DNA of 64,000 nt from Metallyticus violacea. Taxonomy: Eukaryota; Arthropoda; Insecta; Mantodea; Metallyticidae. The position numbers were made by a program, and so were the translations under genes. Each line of letters opens with the position of its first letter. The first letter of the stretch is position 1. The notes beneath the pieces were generated by a model that worked only from the letters and a program-made list of their open reading frames with translations, was not told where the DNA came from and did no database searches. This document shows positions 24,023 through 38,133 of this stretch, in pieces. The DNA lies in NCBI GenBank assembly GCA_030762175.1, contig CM060833.1:73851001-73915000 (forward strand). The letters are read 5' to 3'.

Positions 24023-24359
24023 AGGTTACGAGTCCTCGCCGAATCCCGATAAAAGAAACTTCTTGCTGAGCGTATTCCTAGGAGATATCGTAGCATCTCC
24101 TGGACTTTGTCGTCAGTTAGCCAAGAGGGGTCGTGCCTGCAAGGCCGTCATTGGACTGGATGAGCTTGATCTTTCCACTCCTGCTGCAAGAGTAACTCGG
24201 GTTGATAAACCGGAAAGGACCAGCCAAACGACCCATGCTCCTGTATCTTCCATTGTGACCCGCACCGAGTCCAGCGTAACCAGTTCAGTCTCGGCAGGGT
24301 CTGAAGGCAACCGACCCAGGTCGCGCGGTACGAGACGATACAACTCTCGTGAACCCTAA
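24023..24359 (+). CDS. gene A, last coding exon
   Basis: After acceptor TTGTTCACAG the exon completes Arg and reads GYESSPNPDKRNFLLSVFLG, then DIVASPGLCRQLAKRGRACK, AVIGLDELDLSTPAARVTRV and a low-complexity Ser/Thr/Arg-rich tail ending RRYNSREP before TAA. The block FLGDIVASPGLCRQLAKRGRAC looks conserved and adds two cysteines to the two in the previous exon. The tail has no hydrophobic segment, so no membrane anchor is seen. The ATG at 23967 lies in the intron and is not the start. Function unknown; the coding call rests on the open frame, matching splice phase and composition. Confidence 0.85.
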
Positions 24360-27300
24360 TTGTAAAGTCATTTGAAAACCTCTTAGAGACTGAAATAATA
24401 GTGTACCGATACCAACAGTCAATGAAGCTACTGTGGTTTGTTTGCTGCTGTGCATTCTCTACGGCTGTTACGAAGATTTGGGGTTTATCAAAACAGAGCA
24501 CGCTAATAGTTGCCGATTACGGACGCTTTTCAGCATTTCCTTATCAATTTACCAATTTAAAACAATTGAAAGTTTTTGCTGAAACTTTCACTTCTCACAG
24601 TTTTGACTCTTCTGCAAAAATTCACCCATCTTTCATTCGTAAACGGAGATTGTTTCTTGGCGGATGCTAAATTTGTACTTTTACACTTTTAATTTAGTAC
24701 CTTGTAGACATAGGAGACCAAGTCCTTTGCTAATAACCTACCATTCATGAGAATTTTCTCAATGTCCTGCATGGAAATATTGACCTCATGGGCTGAGAAA
24801 GACGCTGTGCAAAATTTAAGTTTTGTTTCGTTCATTATATTTTGATGTGAAGACATAACCACGTAGCTCGTAACTCATTAATCATAAGACAACCTACTCT
24901 TGACCGCCGCATATCAACAACTTGGGATACTTAATGAAGGAAATTCACACAATCTTGAAGGCAAAACGTTCGGTAAGAAAGTATTATTTAATTTTATTTC
25001 TCCATCACGTATACATCCAAAATCTTCCCTCAGAATGTGGGGTTATGTTCAGAATTCTAGTGCTTACGTCAGAGTTTTAGCTTTGTAACTCTTTGACAAA
25101 AGAACTCATATTTATTGTTTAATGCAAAAGATGCCAAAATGAGTCAGGAAATAACGTCATCTAAAGTTTTTTTGGCGATAGTGTTGCATTCTTGTATGTT
25201 TAAATTAAACAATTCAGGTATCCAGAAATTCACTGTGGAGATCGCTGAACGACAGATGACTTGGAACTCCAATACCCAACAAGTTTTCTTTAATTTTTCC
25301 TCTTTGAAATAGATGAGATGTGTTGCTACATGTGGATCATAGATAAATGCTAGCTCTTTAACAGAAAACTCAGTTAACATTTTGCGGTAACGTGCCAATA
25401 ATCAGCTTGCAAAAGGCAAGTCTTGCTCGCACTGCCCTGGTTTGTCTGCTCCAGATACATTATCTTGCTGCTAAGAATCGCCTTAATGTTGAAAGTAGTG
25501 ATATTTAAATTAAATCCTTAAAGTAAAACGATTAAAAATAAAGAAAAGCACTTCAGTGGTGTACTAATTTTAAGTTATTTTGAAGTCGTTCATTGACGTT
25601 ATAGATGTCCATAAATCAGGACAATACTACTGAAATATTTCAAATTGTAGTCTTCATTGAAAAAAAATGTAAACGAAGACAAGTTCTCTGTAAAAGCAAG
25701 AGTACAATTAATAAAATAATGGTTTTCAATTGCTATAACTTTTCAGTAAGTAAACAAGTAAATCATATGTACAACTTTGAAAAATGGTAAATTGAAAACA
25801 TCACAAAACTTTTCAGTCAAGACAGAAAATATACGTATGGATATTTCAAGTAATAAATGCATACTCAGACATTTCCTCACTTAGCAGTACATGAACACAT
25901 AGGACTTAAAATGAATTATTGTTAAAAGTAAAGAGAAAGAAGTATCCTTTTTAACAGTGGTGTATGGTGGATGCTTGTTATCCTAATTACACAACAATAG
26001 TTCACATAAAATAAGTAAATAAAAATAGTAATATCATTTTTGTAAGCGTTAAAAATAAAAAATGAAAATATTTTTAAAAATATCTATTTTCTTTGTTTTG
26101 ATTGTAAACAAAAATGTAATCCCCAAAAGTCGTCCTATAAAGTTAAGTTTAATTTGGGCATAAAAACTGGAATAACTTCGAAATAATAACTTATATTTTG
26201 AAAATGGCGTTCACAAGAAATCAGAATCTCAAATGTTATAATTTACTGTTTCGCTATCATATGTTTCAGATATACAAAGTGCACCACCATGTCCTTATTT
26301 AATGTGAATACAGTTTATGCACCGTCCAAATCACTCATTATTTATACAATAAGAATTTTGTTTACCTTTGCTTGTCGCGAATGAAATTTTGAAAATATTT
26401 CTAGCTTTTTCAAATGTATAACTAAGGTTTACAGTTTTATCGGTAGATAGAGCTCCAGATATTACTAAAGTATGATTTGAAAGTCATGGTTATATTTTAA
26501 TATTGTAGTAATGTCAAAAAGAAAAATAATGTTTCTCGTGACAAAAAATAAATTGGCTAATCTCATATTTTGTTAACAAGCTTGTTTTACTGAAATTGTT
26601 TACATTTGTCAAATCAAATTATGTTTTTTTTATTCAAATCTGCAAATTTTGGAATTTACACACTTTTTTAAAATTTACAATAAAACTCAGAAAATTTTAG
26701 TCACTAATATTTGTAAATTTCAGCACAAAATTTCATATCTGTAGCGAAGAGCATTTTGTAGAAAAGAATGTTAAACATAAGTGACAGTTTAGTGCCGTGA
26801 CCTCCACTAAAAGCACAAAAGAGTTTTAAATAAACCATGGGGATTTTTAATATTTTTTAAAATAAAGAAAAACTTGAATTATTTCCTATTTAATAACTGA
26901 TTTTTTTCACCAAATTTCCCGAACAGAACAGGTAACAGAAACCTCTGCCCTGTGTACTCAATCCTTTGACAAACTGTTTCATTTTCATTAATCCCAATTT
27001 TATGTGCAGAGGGGGCAAGAGAGCATTTATAGTATTCACAAGTGGGTTATGTTCTACATTGATGTGACCAGGAATGAATTGCTGCTTAGTTTCGAAATGA
27101 TTAAAGTTAAAGTGTTTTTTCCTTGTCGCGACTGCCCATTAACATATGTAATAACAGTATTTGGTGAACTCTTCCTACATTTCCACAAAAAGATTGCATT
27201 TTAAAATCGCCACATAAGTAAATGAAGCTCGTAATTAATTAAACTAAGGATCGTAGACATTGTTTCATTTTTCTTTCAAGCCTACTGCAAAGAAATATAT

Positions 27301-28595
27301 CCTCATTATGCAGCAAAACTGCTTTTAAACTGAACTTAGAGTAGTCTGGAGTAATCACCAATCATTTGGATTATGCTGGATTCCTAAATTAGTCATTAGA
27401 CAATTGACATCATTACAAACATATGTATGATTTTTAAGTTCAAAAAATTGTCAAACTTTTCATTTTGTTTTCCATAGACTGTAATTCTAGTAGTTTGAGC
27501 ACGCATATTCCGTGTAGCAACATGAAATCCAACATCTCTACTTGCTTTTTCCCTAAATTTTTATTCCGTACTAAATAATATAACCCGACTGATAGAACAG
27601 TACCAAGTTTCTAGTGGTGAAGGGTTCATAAGTTCAATCGCTTAAACTTAAAGGTTAAATGGAATCGTCACTGATGACTGTCAATTTCTTCAAATGACTT
27701 TGGGGAAACGTGTACTGGTAAAGTTTCATTGCAAGGGACCGTTAAATTGCTGATGGCTATTTTGGATAAATAACATTGGATTTCGTCTTCTTGGTCAACA
27801 CTGATACTTTTACAATACATAATTAACATTCATTCACATAATTGTGCGGTTTCCACCAAATTATAGGAACGGCGAAAGGTAAAGACTTTAATTTCTCAAA
27901 TAACACTTTTTCAAATTTATTGTACAAGTAATGTAACAATGTTTGGGCCTCTTTTTATCTTGATCACCAATTTTGCAACCAAAGTAGTAAGAATAAACTA
28001 TTTTTGTAGTTTTATAGATTTTTGCTTTTGTGATTTTGGTTTGAACTTTCCACAAATTTAACAAAAATTAAAATACTAACGTCTCACAGTTTTATCAATG
28101 GTGAACACAGAAATAAAGTCACTACACCGACAAACAATAACGCACGACTATCTTGCTTCAAAGAACTACAGCACTAGACCAAATAATCAAACTAAAACTC
28201 CAAACGAAAGATTCGCTCAGAACAATTCTAAAAGAATTAATAACATATTTATCTCTCAAGACTTACATTTCCTTTCAATGCAAAGTTCCGCTCCAGCAAG
28301 GGACTTCCGGTAGTAAAATTGTGAACACACACACACACACACACAATACGTTTAGGGATTAGAGAAACCGCTAGTACAAACATTATCAAGGGTAATAATT
28401 ATGTTTTAAACTGTGTATAAAATACACATTATCTATAAAATGATGTAACAAAGTCTTAGAATATACCCTACATATAACTTTTGTCATGTTCGCGGATCGA
28501 ATATAAAATAAATAGACCTGATTGGCTAATTTAAAGGTATTTTCGATTTCTAAGTGTCTAAATTGACAATAAATCGTAATTACTCTCCCGGAGGT
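24360..28595. other. gene A 3' flank and intergenic AT-rich sequence
   Basis: The first few hundred bases probably include the 3' untranslated region, but I cannot place the cleavage site. The rest, to 28.6 kb, shows no coding family, tRNA or repeat I recognise, apart from a (CA)n run at 28325-28345. Confidence 0.5.
28325..28345. repeat. (CA)n microsatellite
   Basis: About ten CA units. Confidence 0.9.
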
Positions 28596-28888
28596 GTCGG
28601 TCCCGTTGGTGTAGTGGTAACCGTGCTTGCCTTCCAAACCCAAGATCGCGGGTTCAATCCCAGCGAGGGTCAATGGATTTTTCGGATGTAAAAATTCTAA
28701 GCATGGCTTCCTTCGGAAGGGAAGTAAAGCCATGGGTCCCGTGTCATACATGTGCGGCACGTAAAAGAACCTCAAGCCTGAAAAAAGAGGCCTCTGAGCA
28801 AAATTTGTCAGCCGATTCACGCCCTGAATTGAATGGGACGCTAATGACCTGATATGTTAAAGAGCGTCCGTAAATAAAACAAATCAAA
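28596..28888 (+). mobile_element. SINE family A, full length
   Basis: The best-preserved copy. Head GTCGGTCCCGTTGGTGTAGT with GGTAACCGTGCTTGCC, B box GGTTCAATCCC, GGCTTCCTTCGGAAGGGAAG hairpin, AACCTCAAGCCTGA, and tail GTTAAAGAGCGTCCGTAAAT then AAAACAAATCAA. The A and B boxes make a Pol III origin clear; the parent tRNA cannot be named safely. Confidence 0.92.
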
Positions 28889-31879
28889 CTGTTCCGGAGA
28901 TAAAAATCGTCTTCCGCAGTGCATTTCTTGTTATCTCAAAACATGAGAAACATGAGAATTGTTTACAATTAATTTTATTTTCCTGCTATCGTTTGTTTTG
29001 TGAAGCACTTTCATGTTTTTTTATTCTCGCATTTTAATTTAATTCTATAACTCTATTTGTATTAATTTCTCCATTATATTAATTATAAAGCAGAAGCTTT
29101 CTTAAAATATGTGTGAAGGAAAATTTTCAGTTTACGAATGATTATTTCTTAGCGTAGGATAATTGCGAATATAAGTGTGTTTTAGAAATATTTCAAATAA
29201 TTTTCCAACTTTTACGGTTCTGAATAAAACTAATTTAGAATGTGTCTAACAAACCAATTTCTAACCATTTCAATATGATCACATGCTAGAGAACATAACT
29301 TTTAACTATATACTTTTCACAATCTTTATAAAACTTATTTTATCACCTGCAATAAACACAGTTATGAATCATTAAAAGTAATATTGTTAATACATTTCGC
29401 TTTTCCCATTTCAGTTAAGTGCGTACACCAGAAGCAAAGATGCATATACTTAGCAGAAAAGTGATTTGAACAGCTTCAGTGGAATTGATAAGATAATATG
29501 GTGCTAAAGGCCAAAATACTAATACATCAACATAGGTAAACGTGCATCTTGTTTAGAACTGCACCACACTTGGGATTTCATTATAGTCACACCCCAGGGT
29601 AGTTCACACTGAGAACAGTTGAGATATTTGTTTATCTACAAATCCATGTTACTCAAAATCAACACTTAATGAATCTATTTTAGATTAGGTACATGCAATT
29701 CGGTACTTTAAATACAACGGTCAAATTTTGAGCTTAATTTAAGTTTGATGAGTTAAAACAAAAGCAAAACAATATATATTTATTATTTATTTATCCGCCT
29801 CTGGTTGTAATCATAATATTCTTTATAATTGGAACTGGTAAACGATAAAATGGTCTTTGTTTTCTTGGAAAGGCCTGGTTGAAAATGACCGCTTATGGAT
29901 ATATTCAGTCACATAACTCACTTGATATACCTAATATAATGGACACATTCTTACAAGCTCTTAGTTTCACTTAAAAACGAAATACAGAGTCACATTATAA
30001 AATATTTCCAATTTTTGATCAGTTTTTATGACAGTATTGTCATATTTGAAGGGGCAATGGGGAAACTTAACTGCTTAACATATCGCCCATGCAAGTAGGG
30101 TACGATTTACACACTGAATGTATGCTTTCAGATGTACAAACTGCGACTGGTATATGACATCTTCTCTCGTCTTTTGCGAGATGTATTAGCTGGACAATAA
30201 AAACAGTTTCATTAAAGTTTGCATCTTAATAGCAAATAGGATTCTTTCCTAAGCAAACTGTAGAAACAATAACTTTAATGTTTCGATTAATAAACTCCTG
30301 GTTCATCTATAACCTACGATATTCTGTAATTAGAAAAGAGTGTATTTATTACATTAAAATAAAACATTTTACAATTTCAAACAGCTTATTTTTTTCATTT
30401 AATAGCTTACAATGTTGGAAGTTCAAGTAATTAAAGATTTATTATTGACTTCAGCTCCTTTGAAATGCGATACTGCAATAAACAGCACACTATTTGGCGT
30501 AAATACTAATACATAATGTCACTGCAGTTTCACATTTCTCTCTTATCACCTTAACGAAATGTGCATGCATCATCTCCGCAGTGCACTACAGTAAATTAGA
30601 ACAGCGCGTTTCTACAAACCTTCCAACATTGACTCTAAGAAGTTATTATTTATTAGTTAAATTGTGTAAATAATACAGAATACATCACCTAAATTGAAGT
30701 TTTTATTTTAAAATAATGAAGAACGTCATTAATTTCTTTGGTAAAATTTTGATATCGAAAATTATAAAGCAATTTCCGTGTTTTTTGGATATTTTTATTA
30801 AGTTTTGATTTTTAACTATTATTGATTTATAGAAATCTTTAACAATTGACAGACAAGCAATTAATCTAAGCATTCTCCGTAAGTATATAGAAATTTTCAT
30901 TTATTTTTTATAATAAAACCTAAAACTCAAATTGAATTTTATATTACAAACCTCCACTTTTTTCTGTTTTGTTTGATGCTGGCTGGAGTAGAGCGTTTTT
31001 GCTTTATTCATTGTCTGGCTAAAATGTTTCACTTGGTCGTACTGTATATTTCTATTTAAATACTCCTTCAACGTACTCTTTAAGCAATTTATTTCCATAG
31101 GTCTTACCTAGTCTTATGAAATTCAGTAGAAAATTAGTTGATAACAATATTGTATATTTGCTATATATTCACTTAATAAATACAACAAAAATGGCATATT
31201 CTAACTAAACCAAGCTGATAGATTGATTTTAGTAAATCTAGTAACATAAAAGTATTAATTATCTGAAAATCAAAAATAAATCTTTATAACAGTTAAATGT
31301 GCTTTATTTATTTATTTTAACAGAACATAAAAAACAAAATGAAAGCAAGAGGGTGTACATATATCTTAGATAAGAGACTGTAACTAAGACTGAAATCAAA
31401 TTTAATGTGAAAGTTCGGGTAAGGAGGCAAATACTAGTTCTGCAGTAACCGCACCAACATATTTATATGTTATGGTTGACTGTTTTGTTATTTTCTATAA
31501 ATATTTTATTTTACTATCCTTTTTCTTTATTTTCCATTTATTTACTTATTTTCCTTCTGTATTCTATTCCTTTTTCTCTACGTTTTTTTTACAGTGCTAT
31601 ATCCTTTTCCTGATGCAGTTTTTAATTGGCTGATTTAGTCACAAACTTACAGGAATACTATATTTAGAAAATGCTGATATTAAAGTACTGATGCATTTCA
31701 TAAGGGTTTAAGTATTAAAAGCTTGAGACAAACATTGAATAATTTTACATAATTTCCCTGGTGCACATTGTCTTTAGGAGTATAATATTCGCTTTTTAAA
31801 AAGTATACAAAAGTTTAATTACTTTATTTTCGGAATTATTAGCACAGAAAAAATCTCTCGCTTTCTCTGTTTATTATTA

Positions 31880-31917
<38 letters not shown>

Positions 31918-32590
31918 TTGTACATATATGAGCGAGAATTTCAAATAATGTCCGAAAAAGGTTGTGTTTCTATAACTGATCGAACCATGCACAAAACCTC
32001 TTACGTGCACAAACCACGAGTTTACAAAAGGAGATACATAAAAGATAAAATTTATTTGTAATGAGGCGTTGTCTTCAGTATGAAAACATATTTGTTTGTT
32101 TTGGTATACCCCGTTAAGTCTGGAGAAAGTACTTTCTCTTGTTTACTCCTAGCTTTACTCTTCGCTTTGTGCAAGACAGGCATTAGTCTTGGTTTTAATA
32201 ATGCAGCTATCTAGATATATTTTTGTAGGAAAACTTTCGGAAATTATTAATTATTTAGATGTTTTAAGGGTATGTGCTTTCTTAATTTAAAAACGAAACC
32301 AGCTCTCTAAACTCCAATTTATTGAAATGTGTACGTGTTTCTTAGAAACTGGTATCAGGTACAGGGTTTGAAAGTTTAAAACTCGAACATTTCCAGAGAA
32401 GTTAATTGGGGATATATGAAAAATGTCTATTTTAATGTTTCCTTCTGCCTATAATCAGCAGTTTTAAATGCTCTTTTCACAACTACTGTGTATGAGCATT
32501 TTTATGTATTTTATTTATCTATTTCTTTTGAGAAGTTTGTTAAATTATTTAAAACACAATTAAGTCGGCAAAAAGTTCATAAAACAATAG
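28889..32590. other. AT-rich stretch, no gene seen
   Basis: About 3.7 kb with no recognisable coding family. Contains an (ATT)n run at 31871-31918. Confidence 0.5.
31871..31918. repeat. (ATT)n microsatellite
   Basis: About 15 units with one interruption (ATC). Confidence 0.95.
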
Positions 32591-32889
32591 TTTGTTAAGA
32601 GGCGGCACCGTGGCTTAGTGGTTAGGCTGCTCGCCTTCCACAGAAGCGGCGCAGGTTCAATCCCAGCGCCCGTAAGTGGAATTGATGAGAGAAGCGGCTC
32701 CTGGGAGGATTGCTCAGAGTACTTCGATTTCCCTGCCAGATTTCGTCGTTGCTCCATCATCTCATCCCCATCTTCACCTTCAACAATCAGCGCAATGTAC
32801 TCCATCGATTTACTGGTGCACACATTTCAAGTGATACTGCCCTCTACTCGAAGTTGCCATTAAAAACAAATACACACATTTTGTTAAGA
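32591..32889 (+). mobile_element. SINE family C with exact target duplication
   Basis: TTTGTTAAGA at 32591-32600 is repeated exactly at 32880-32889. Between them is a 279-base element with tRNA-like head GGCGGCACCGTGGCTTAGTG, GTTAGGCTGCTCGCC, B box GGTTCAATCCC, and an A-rich 3' end (GTTGCCATTAAAAACAAATA). It is a single copy in this window. The head looks like a decayed tRNA with a GTTAG A-box. Confidence 0.85.
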
Positions 32890-33574
32890 TTTATATACAT
32901 TTTATAAAAATTAAAAAAGGCAACATCTTAATTAAACATAAACAGTAAAAAGTGTTCTATAACTCTTTAAAAAACCTCTCTCTTACTTTGTTCTTCAGGC
33001 CTGTTTTCAGTCGCGTTTATAAGAAATATTGAGCGTATTAGTTAAACGTATAAACCTGCTTCAAGCATTGATCTTCTTTAGCTATAATTACTCTATACAT
33101 AGTAAGGTGACTTTTCAACAAATTATTGTTTAAACTTCTAAGAGTTGCTCTTTTATAAACTTAAACAGTTTTTTTTTAAATATTCGGATCAAAAGAGTAA
33201 GCAAATGTTGTCCGCAGTAACCAGCAATTGTTGCCTGAGAACTAAAGTGCAATTATTATTTTATTCCTTGTTCTACACTCAGCTATGTATGATAGTGTTT
33301 CTTTAATTCACTAGAGGCACTGAAATGAATTTTTTACACACTGTGACGTGACCAGCTTTTGAGACAATAGGTAAAATTAGTTGTAAATGAAAATAAAATA
33401 GATTTCAAAGAAAAGTATTCTTTTGTATTTCGCTGCATTATAAGGTTAAATATATTAAAATAACAATATAAGAATGAGTGTAATTCTCGTTTTCATGTTA
33501 AAATATGGTAAACTATTATCCCGTTTAAATTATAAATGTAAATAAGTTTGTATATTTCCTCTTTAGTAGTAAAA
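32890..33574. other. AT-rich stretch, no gene seen
   Basis: Nothing recognisable on either strand. Confidence 0.5.
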
Positions 33575-33842
33575 GACCGCCACAGGTCGCGGACTCGTGA
33601 GAAGGAGTTCGAGTGGGTGGGTTCGATTCCCACCAGGACCGTCCTCCCTGACTGAGTTTTTGTCCAGGTTTTCCTCAATTCTCATAAATGGCAAATGCCG
33701 GGATGGTACCCTAAAACTTAGGCCTGGAACGCTTCTTTCCTTAAAAAATACTCCTTTCCCAATTTATCGTTTCATGTTTCATGTGTGTACACCGCCCGTG
33801 GTGCCTCAGTAGTAAAAATGGATGTTAAACACTGCTCAAAAA
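33575..33842 (+). mobile_element. SINE family B copy
   Basis: Contains GGTTCGATTCCCACCAGGAC (B-box region), CGTCCTCCCTGACTGAG, GGCAAATGCCGGGATGGTAC, CTTAGGCCTGGAACGCTTC and tail GTGGTGCCTCAGTAGTAAAA, GTTAAACACTG, then an A run. The head is shorter than in the 3.8-4.1 kb copy: the A-box part is deleted (GACCGCCACAGGTCGCGG). Confidence 0.85.
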
Positions 33843-34639
33843 AAACGGTGAAAAGAGTGTTTGAGTGGATCATAAAAACATTAGTTTTCTGTAACTGCAA
33901 GAATTAATATTGGCTGCTATAAATTAGTTGTAGGCTACATAAGTTTATTTTTTAATTTTTCTATTTATAACTAACGTTTATTTTCACTTTATAATTTAGC
34001 CACATTGTTTATATGCAGTCACAGAACTCTTTTTTGTGTTTTTGGTTCAGGATTCATCTACTATAAGAATTCATAGTTTCCTATATAAATTATTTTGGCC
34101 TTATGAGTCAGATATCTCTAAGACAACGGTGTAAAAATGCAGACCACAGAAATATCCAAATTGATATTCACACTAGAATATTATTTTCAGGTAAATATAT
34201 AGCTAGGTTCTTCGTTGGTCATTATAAACATTGCAACTTTAAATATTAATTCTCAAAAAGATATCAATTACAGAATCTAACCATTGCATTCCCATAGAAC
34301 AATAAAGCAAATATTGGCATTTCAATTGATGTTCATATCAAATAAGCAACATCATTACAATGCTGTGATATTTATTCACAGATTTTAAATCACTAAATAA
34401 ATTTTCCCATCTTTTTACTGTTAAGTTACTAATACAGAACCTGTGTGACGAATGACTGACTCCAAATGGATACCTCTGCAAAAAGTTTGGTGTGGGAAAA
34501 CCCGATCACATTCAGTTAACCTCTCCAAATTTGTAATGCAGTCGATAGGGAAAAACAGTCACAAGGGGTAATTTCGTATCTTCACCACACGTTTTTTCGT
34601 AGTTTCCCCTGTTAATCTCTCCCATGTCATTAAATTGCT

Positions 34640-34925
34640 CCTGTTAAAGAGGTGAAAGTGCTAAGTGAGGTGGGCTATGCCATGTGTGGTGCTACGGTGG
34701 TTTGCGCTTTAGAAAAATGTTTGCCACTGCTGAAAAGCAGCATTTATACTTTTTGGAGTAAGGACATCGCCGTGTGGGGATATTCTATTTTCAAAATTAT
34801 AGGATTCCTGTATAAATCGGCACCTCGCATTCCCTACTGGCTGTCCGGCGCCTCCCTCATCTCATCCTTTCTTCCTGGAGGTTGTCCACTGGGGGCTTAG
34901 GCACAAACGGCCAGAGAACGAGGGA
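34640..34925 (+). mobile_element. SINE-like family D, partial
   Basis: Shares GGTGGTTTGCGCTTTAGAAA and the 3' block CTTCCTGGAGGTTGTCC...GGCTTAGGCACAAACGGCCAG with the copy at 36.4 kb. The central CTTCT-AGGGGCTC block has been replaced. The tRNA-like head is missing. Confidence 0.65.
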
Positions 34926-35449
34926 TCTTCAAAGTTGTGGAAGAATTACTGATCCTCCAAGCATGGAAACTGAGACTGGCATCCTGCATCTGTAAAAATA
35001 CTTACATCCCCAGCATAACGGATATTATGGTGAAGATCATAGAAAACTAACTGGATTAAAGTTGAATGTGTAGTGAAAGCGAGTTAAATTGTTAAGTACA
35101 TACCTTGGAAATTAATGTCGAGAAGAAACCGACAGCTTACGATGCAAATAAGAGCGCTATAGCATTACATCCCATTAATTGAAGCATAACATACCAAAGA
35201 AGATCTTCTAAGAATATGAAAGACGTGAAAATTTGTAAGAAATGACAGAGGAATGGACAACGACTGAGAGAAGTCGTTGCTCAACCAAGTTGTGAAATAC
35301 GAAATTAAGGGGATGTGATATACGTACAAGATCGACAGGCAATAAAAATCGGTAGAGTGAGTACGATCCAAGAGTTTTAAACATATTTCACACCAGAGGT
35401 AAATGAAAGATATAATAACCATTGTGCAAAGACCTGTCCTTGCATATAC

Positions 35450-35800
35450 AGGCTGTAACATAAAGGTGTCAAAACTTTGAGGATATATACACGATACAAA
35501 ATATAATATAAACATATGGCTGGAATTGCTTTATTCCTTGTTACAGATCTTTTTCTATACCTGTACCATATAATAGAGTGTTCAAAAACAGAATTGTGGG
35601 AAACAGAAATTCATATGAAATGTTCAAAATATCCTCCGTTACCACGAATACATCCATCTAGCCGCCGTCACGTAGATTCCCTGATTGATTAGATATCTGA
35701 AGTACATCGTATTGTCTGGCAGTCTTGCAGAATACGAGCACGAAGACTCAACACCTTCGGTTAATCTGTAGATCATACGAGCATCTGCCAACTACGCATT
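35450..35800 (-). pseudogene. possible DNA-transposon transposase C-terminus
   Basis: The minus strand reads LRARILQDCQTIRCTSDI, stop, SIREST, stop, RRLDGCIRGNGGYFEHFI, stop. An R-x-x-x-C-x-x-x-x-GG-x-FEH ending is common at the C-terminus of IS630-like insect transposases. GGCTGTAACATAAAGGTGTC at 35454 could be a transposon end, but I found no partner TIR. Too decayed to classify. Confidence 0.35.
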
Positions 35801-36168
35801 TAAATACCTCATACACCTGGAACGAGGTCCGTAAACACACAGAACTGACACTACGTTCTCGGTGCTACGTCAAGCAATGCAGTGAATAGCATAACAAGCG
35901 ACTACATGGTACAGAACGACCGCAACAACGATGAACCTAGGAAATAATAGTAGTTACAACACTCCCATCCCTTTTAACCGGAGGTAAAAGCGAATGTTTA
36001 CGTACTATACGTATTAAGAAATTTTTCTGTTGTGGGAGCCACAGGATCTATGCTGACTTTTATATCACACCGCGTAAGTGGAGTTGTAGGTTAAGGCCTC
36101 TAACAAGTATTTAAAGCATTTCGGGACTCGTTCATATAACATATTTGCATCTTGTATATACAAAGAAT

Positions 36169-36184
36169 GTGTGTGTGTGTGTGT

Positions 36185-36230
<46 letters not shown>
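36169..36230. repeat. (GT)n microsatellite
   Basis: About 30 GT units with one AT interruption. Confidence 0.97.
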
Positions 36231-36391
36231 TGCAAAACACAACGTCTAAATGTCTGCATTAGCATCAACGTAATTTTCCACAGTTGTTTTAACACAAGAA
36301 AAAAAATCCACACAAAAAAAGGAAGAAGAAAAAAAGATTATTCTGTAATATTGAATTAGATTGTTATGGAGAGAAATATTTAGGTACTTTA

Positions 36392-36862
36392 GTTGCTCAA
36401 CGGCTGGCCATTTGTGCCTACGACTTCAATGTGAGCACCTTCAGGAGGAAGTTTCTGGTGAGAGGAGATACCGGGCGGCCAGAATTGAGGGCATTGAGAA
36501 CCGAACGTAGATGGGATCCCTACCATCATTTCCAGATAAAAGCCCGACGCTGGCAGAGTACCCCTCCAAGAGATTTGAGCCCCTAAGAAGGGCAGTTTTC
36601 ATCCAGAAAACAGGGCGAAAACTTTCTAAAGCGCAAGCCACCGGCACTGTGCACCAGCTCACCTCACCCTGTCACTTTATACCATGTAATAAAACCAAAG
36701 GAATGAAATGGTATGAAATGAGAGAGATGAATATTCGTGAAAAAAATAATAACAGTTCATCGCAGCATTCGTCTAAGTGACCAGATGATATAACAAAAAA
36801 CTAAAGATTAAGGTTGCCGGCCCCAAGGGATGTGAACCCTTTATAGCTTGAGCAATTGACGA
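36392..36862 (-). mobile_element. SINE family D, near full length
   Basis: Minus strand: a tRNA-like head with GGTTCACATCCCTTGGGGCC, then GGTCACTTAGACGAATGC, CAGTGCCGGTGGCTTGCGCT, CTTCTTAGGGGCTCAAATC, GGGCTTTTATCTGGAAATGA and the 3' block AGGCACAAATGGCCAGCCGT. About 470 bases. Comparison with 1.9, 34.6 and 62.4 kb defines the family. Confidence 0.75.
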
Positions 36863-38133
36863 TATTTTGCACAGGCAGTCTTTGCAGAAGTCTCTTGAAG
36901 ACATTGCAGCTATCTAGTGACAGAACCATCAGCAAGGGATTATTCAATATTTCGAAAATTTGAAACAAAATCTACAGGAACAGCCCACTAGCGAATGTTA
37001 AAGAATGACATTACAGTGACCCGTGAGTCGAATATCAAAACTTTCTTCGGAACTGTTAGGTGTGTGTGAACAAAGTTCAGTATTTACTAAGTAGTTTGGG
37101 TCAGATGGAAAGAATTCGTTATTATCATTATCATTATTGTCCAGTTATTAATTAATTATTTTCTAAATATTAATTTTTATTTATTTACTTCGCATACACC
37201 AATACACCGAGAGAGAGCGAAAGGTATGAGGGAGACAGCGCATTAACTCTCCCTATGATACGTGCGTAAACTCTTGGCAGGTCCATCCTGTATAAATAAA
37301 AATAATTATGATAACATTTATATAATTATGGTTACTAAAAAGTTTTTAAAAAAGTTGTTTCATAGGTAACTTCTGATGTCATAAAAGAATATCTTGTGTA
37401 AATATATTTAGAAAATGCCTATCCAGAAAAGTTACAAAATGTCAAACTTGTTTTGGACAATGTTGTCTAGTTAATATAGCAATGCATGTGGTATAATGTT
37501 TAAACGAATTATGCATTCGTTTTCCATGGGATGAAGGATATTGGAAGTGGTACAAGACACTTCATAGGTTAAGACCTGAGAATTTCCATGCTTGCTTACA
37601 ATGTAATTTTTCTGTTACTTATCACGCCTTTATGAGGATTCACGTTACCTTGACGACCGGTATGGTCTGATGAATGTCACGTTCATGCAAACATATAAAA
37701 ATTGGTTTTCTAGGCTGAGCAAAGCCTGGCAAGGGTTTCCTTCATTCTGAGAAAGTACCATATGGAACTTTCCTTGCTTACGTCCATTAACAACTGCTCC
37801 AACAAACATACACCAGCACCAGCATCAGTTTTAATAGAATTGGTCATACCACTGACCGCTGGTCAGTGATTTCACATCAGGACAGTGCCATATCATGGAC
37901 TATTAATTATCACATATCATACGTAGCACCAAAGTTGACTTTTTTTTTTTAATCACTATAACTATTGTTCGAAAGATAAAGATATGACAAATCTTAAATA
38001 TAAAATAAAGAAATATACGTCTATTAAATTAGTCTACTAAATGGTAAGTACGTTTGGAATATAACTGCCACAATTGAAAAATAAAAAAGTTTATCTTTTG
38101 CCAGTCTATTGTTTGCTATCTTCTCTCAATATG
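36863..38133. other. no gene recognised
   Basis: AT-rich sequence with no family signature. Confidence 0.5.

Noticed and set aside
24148..24501. 117-codon minus-strand frame over gene A
   Set aside because: It is a shadow of the last exon of gene A on the opposite strand; the plus-strand frame has matching splice phase.
28596..28670. tRNA-like sequence at the SINE A head as a tRNA gene
   Set aside because: The acceptor arms do not pair, the anticodon arm is not preserved, and the same head recurs in SINE copies. The same holds for the heads of SINE families B to E.
28386..28820. 144-codon minus-strand open frame
   Set aside because: It runs antisense through SINE A and has no domain; the apparent protein is repeat sequence.
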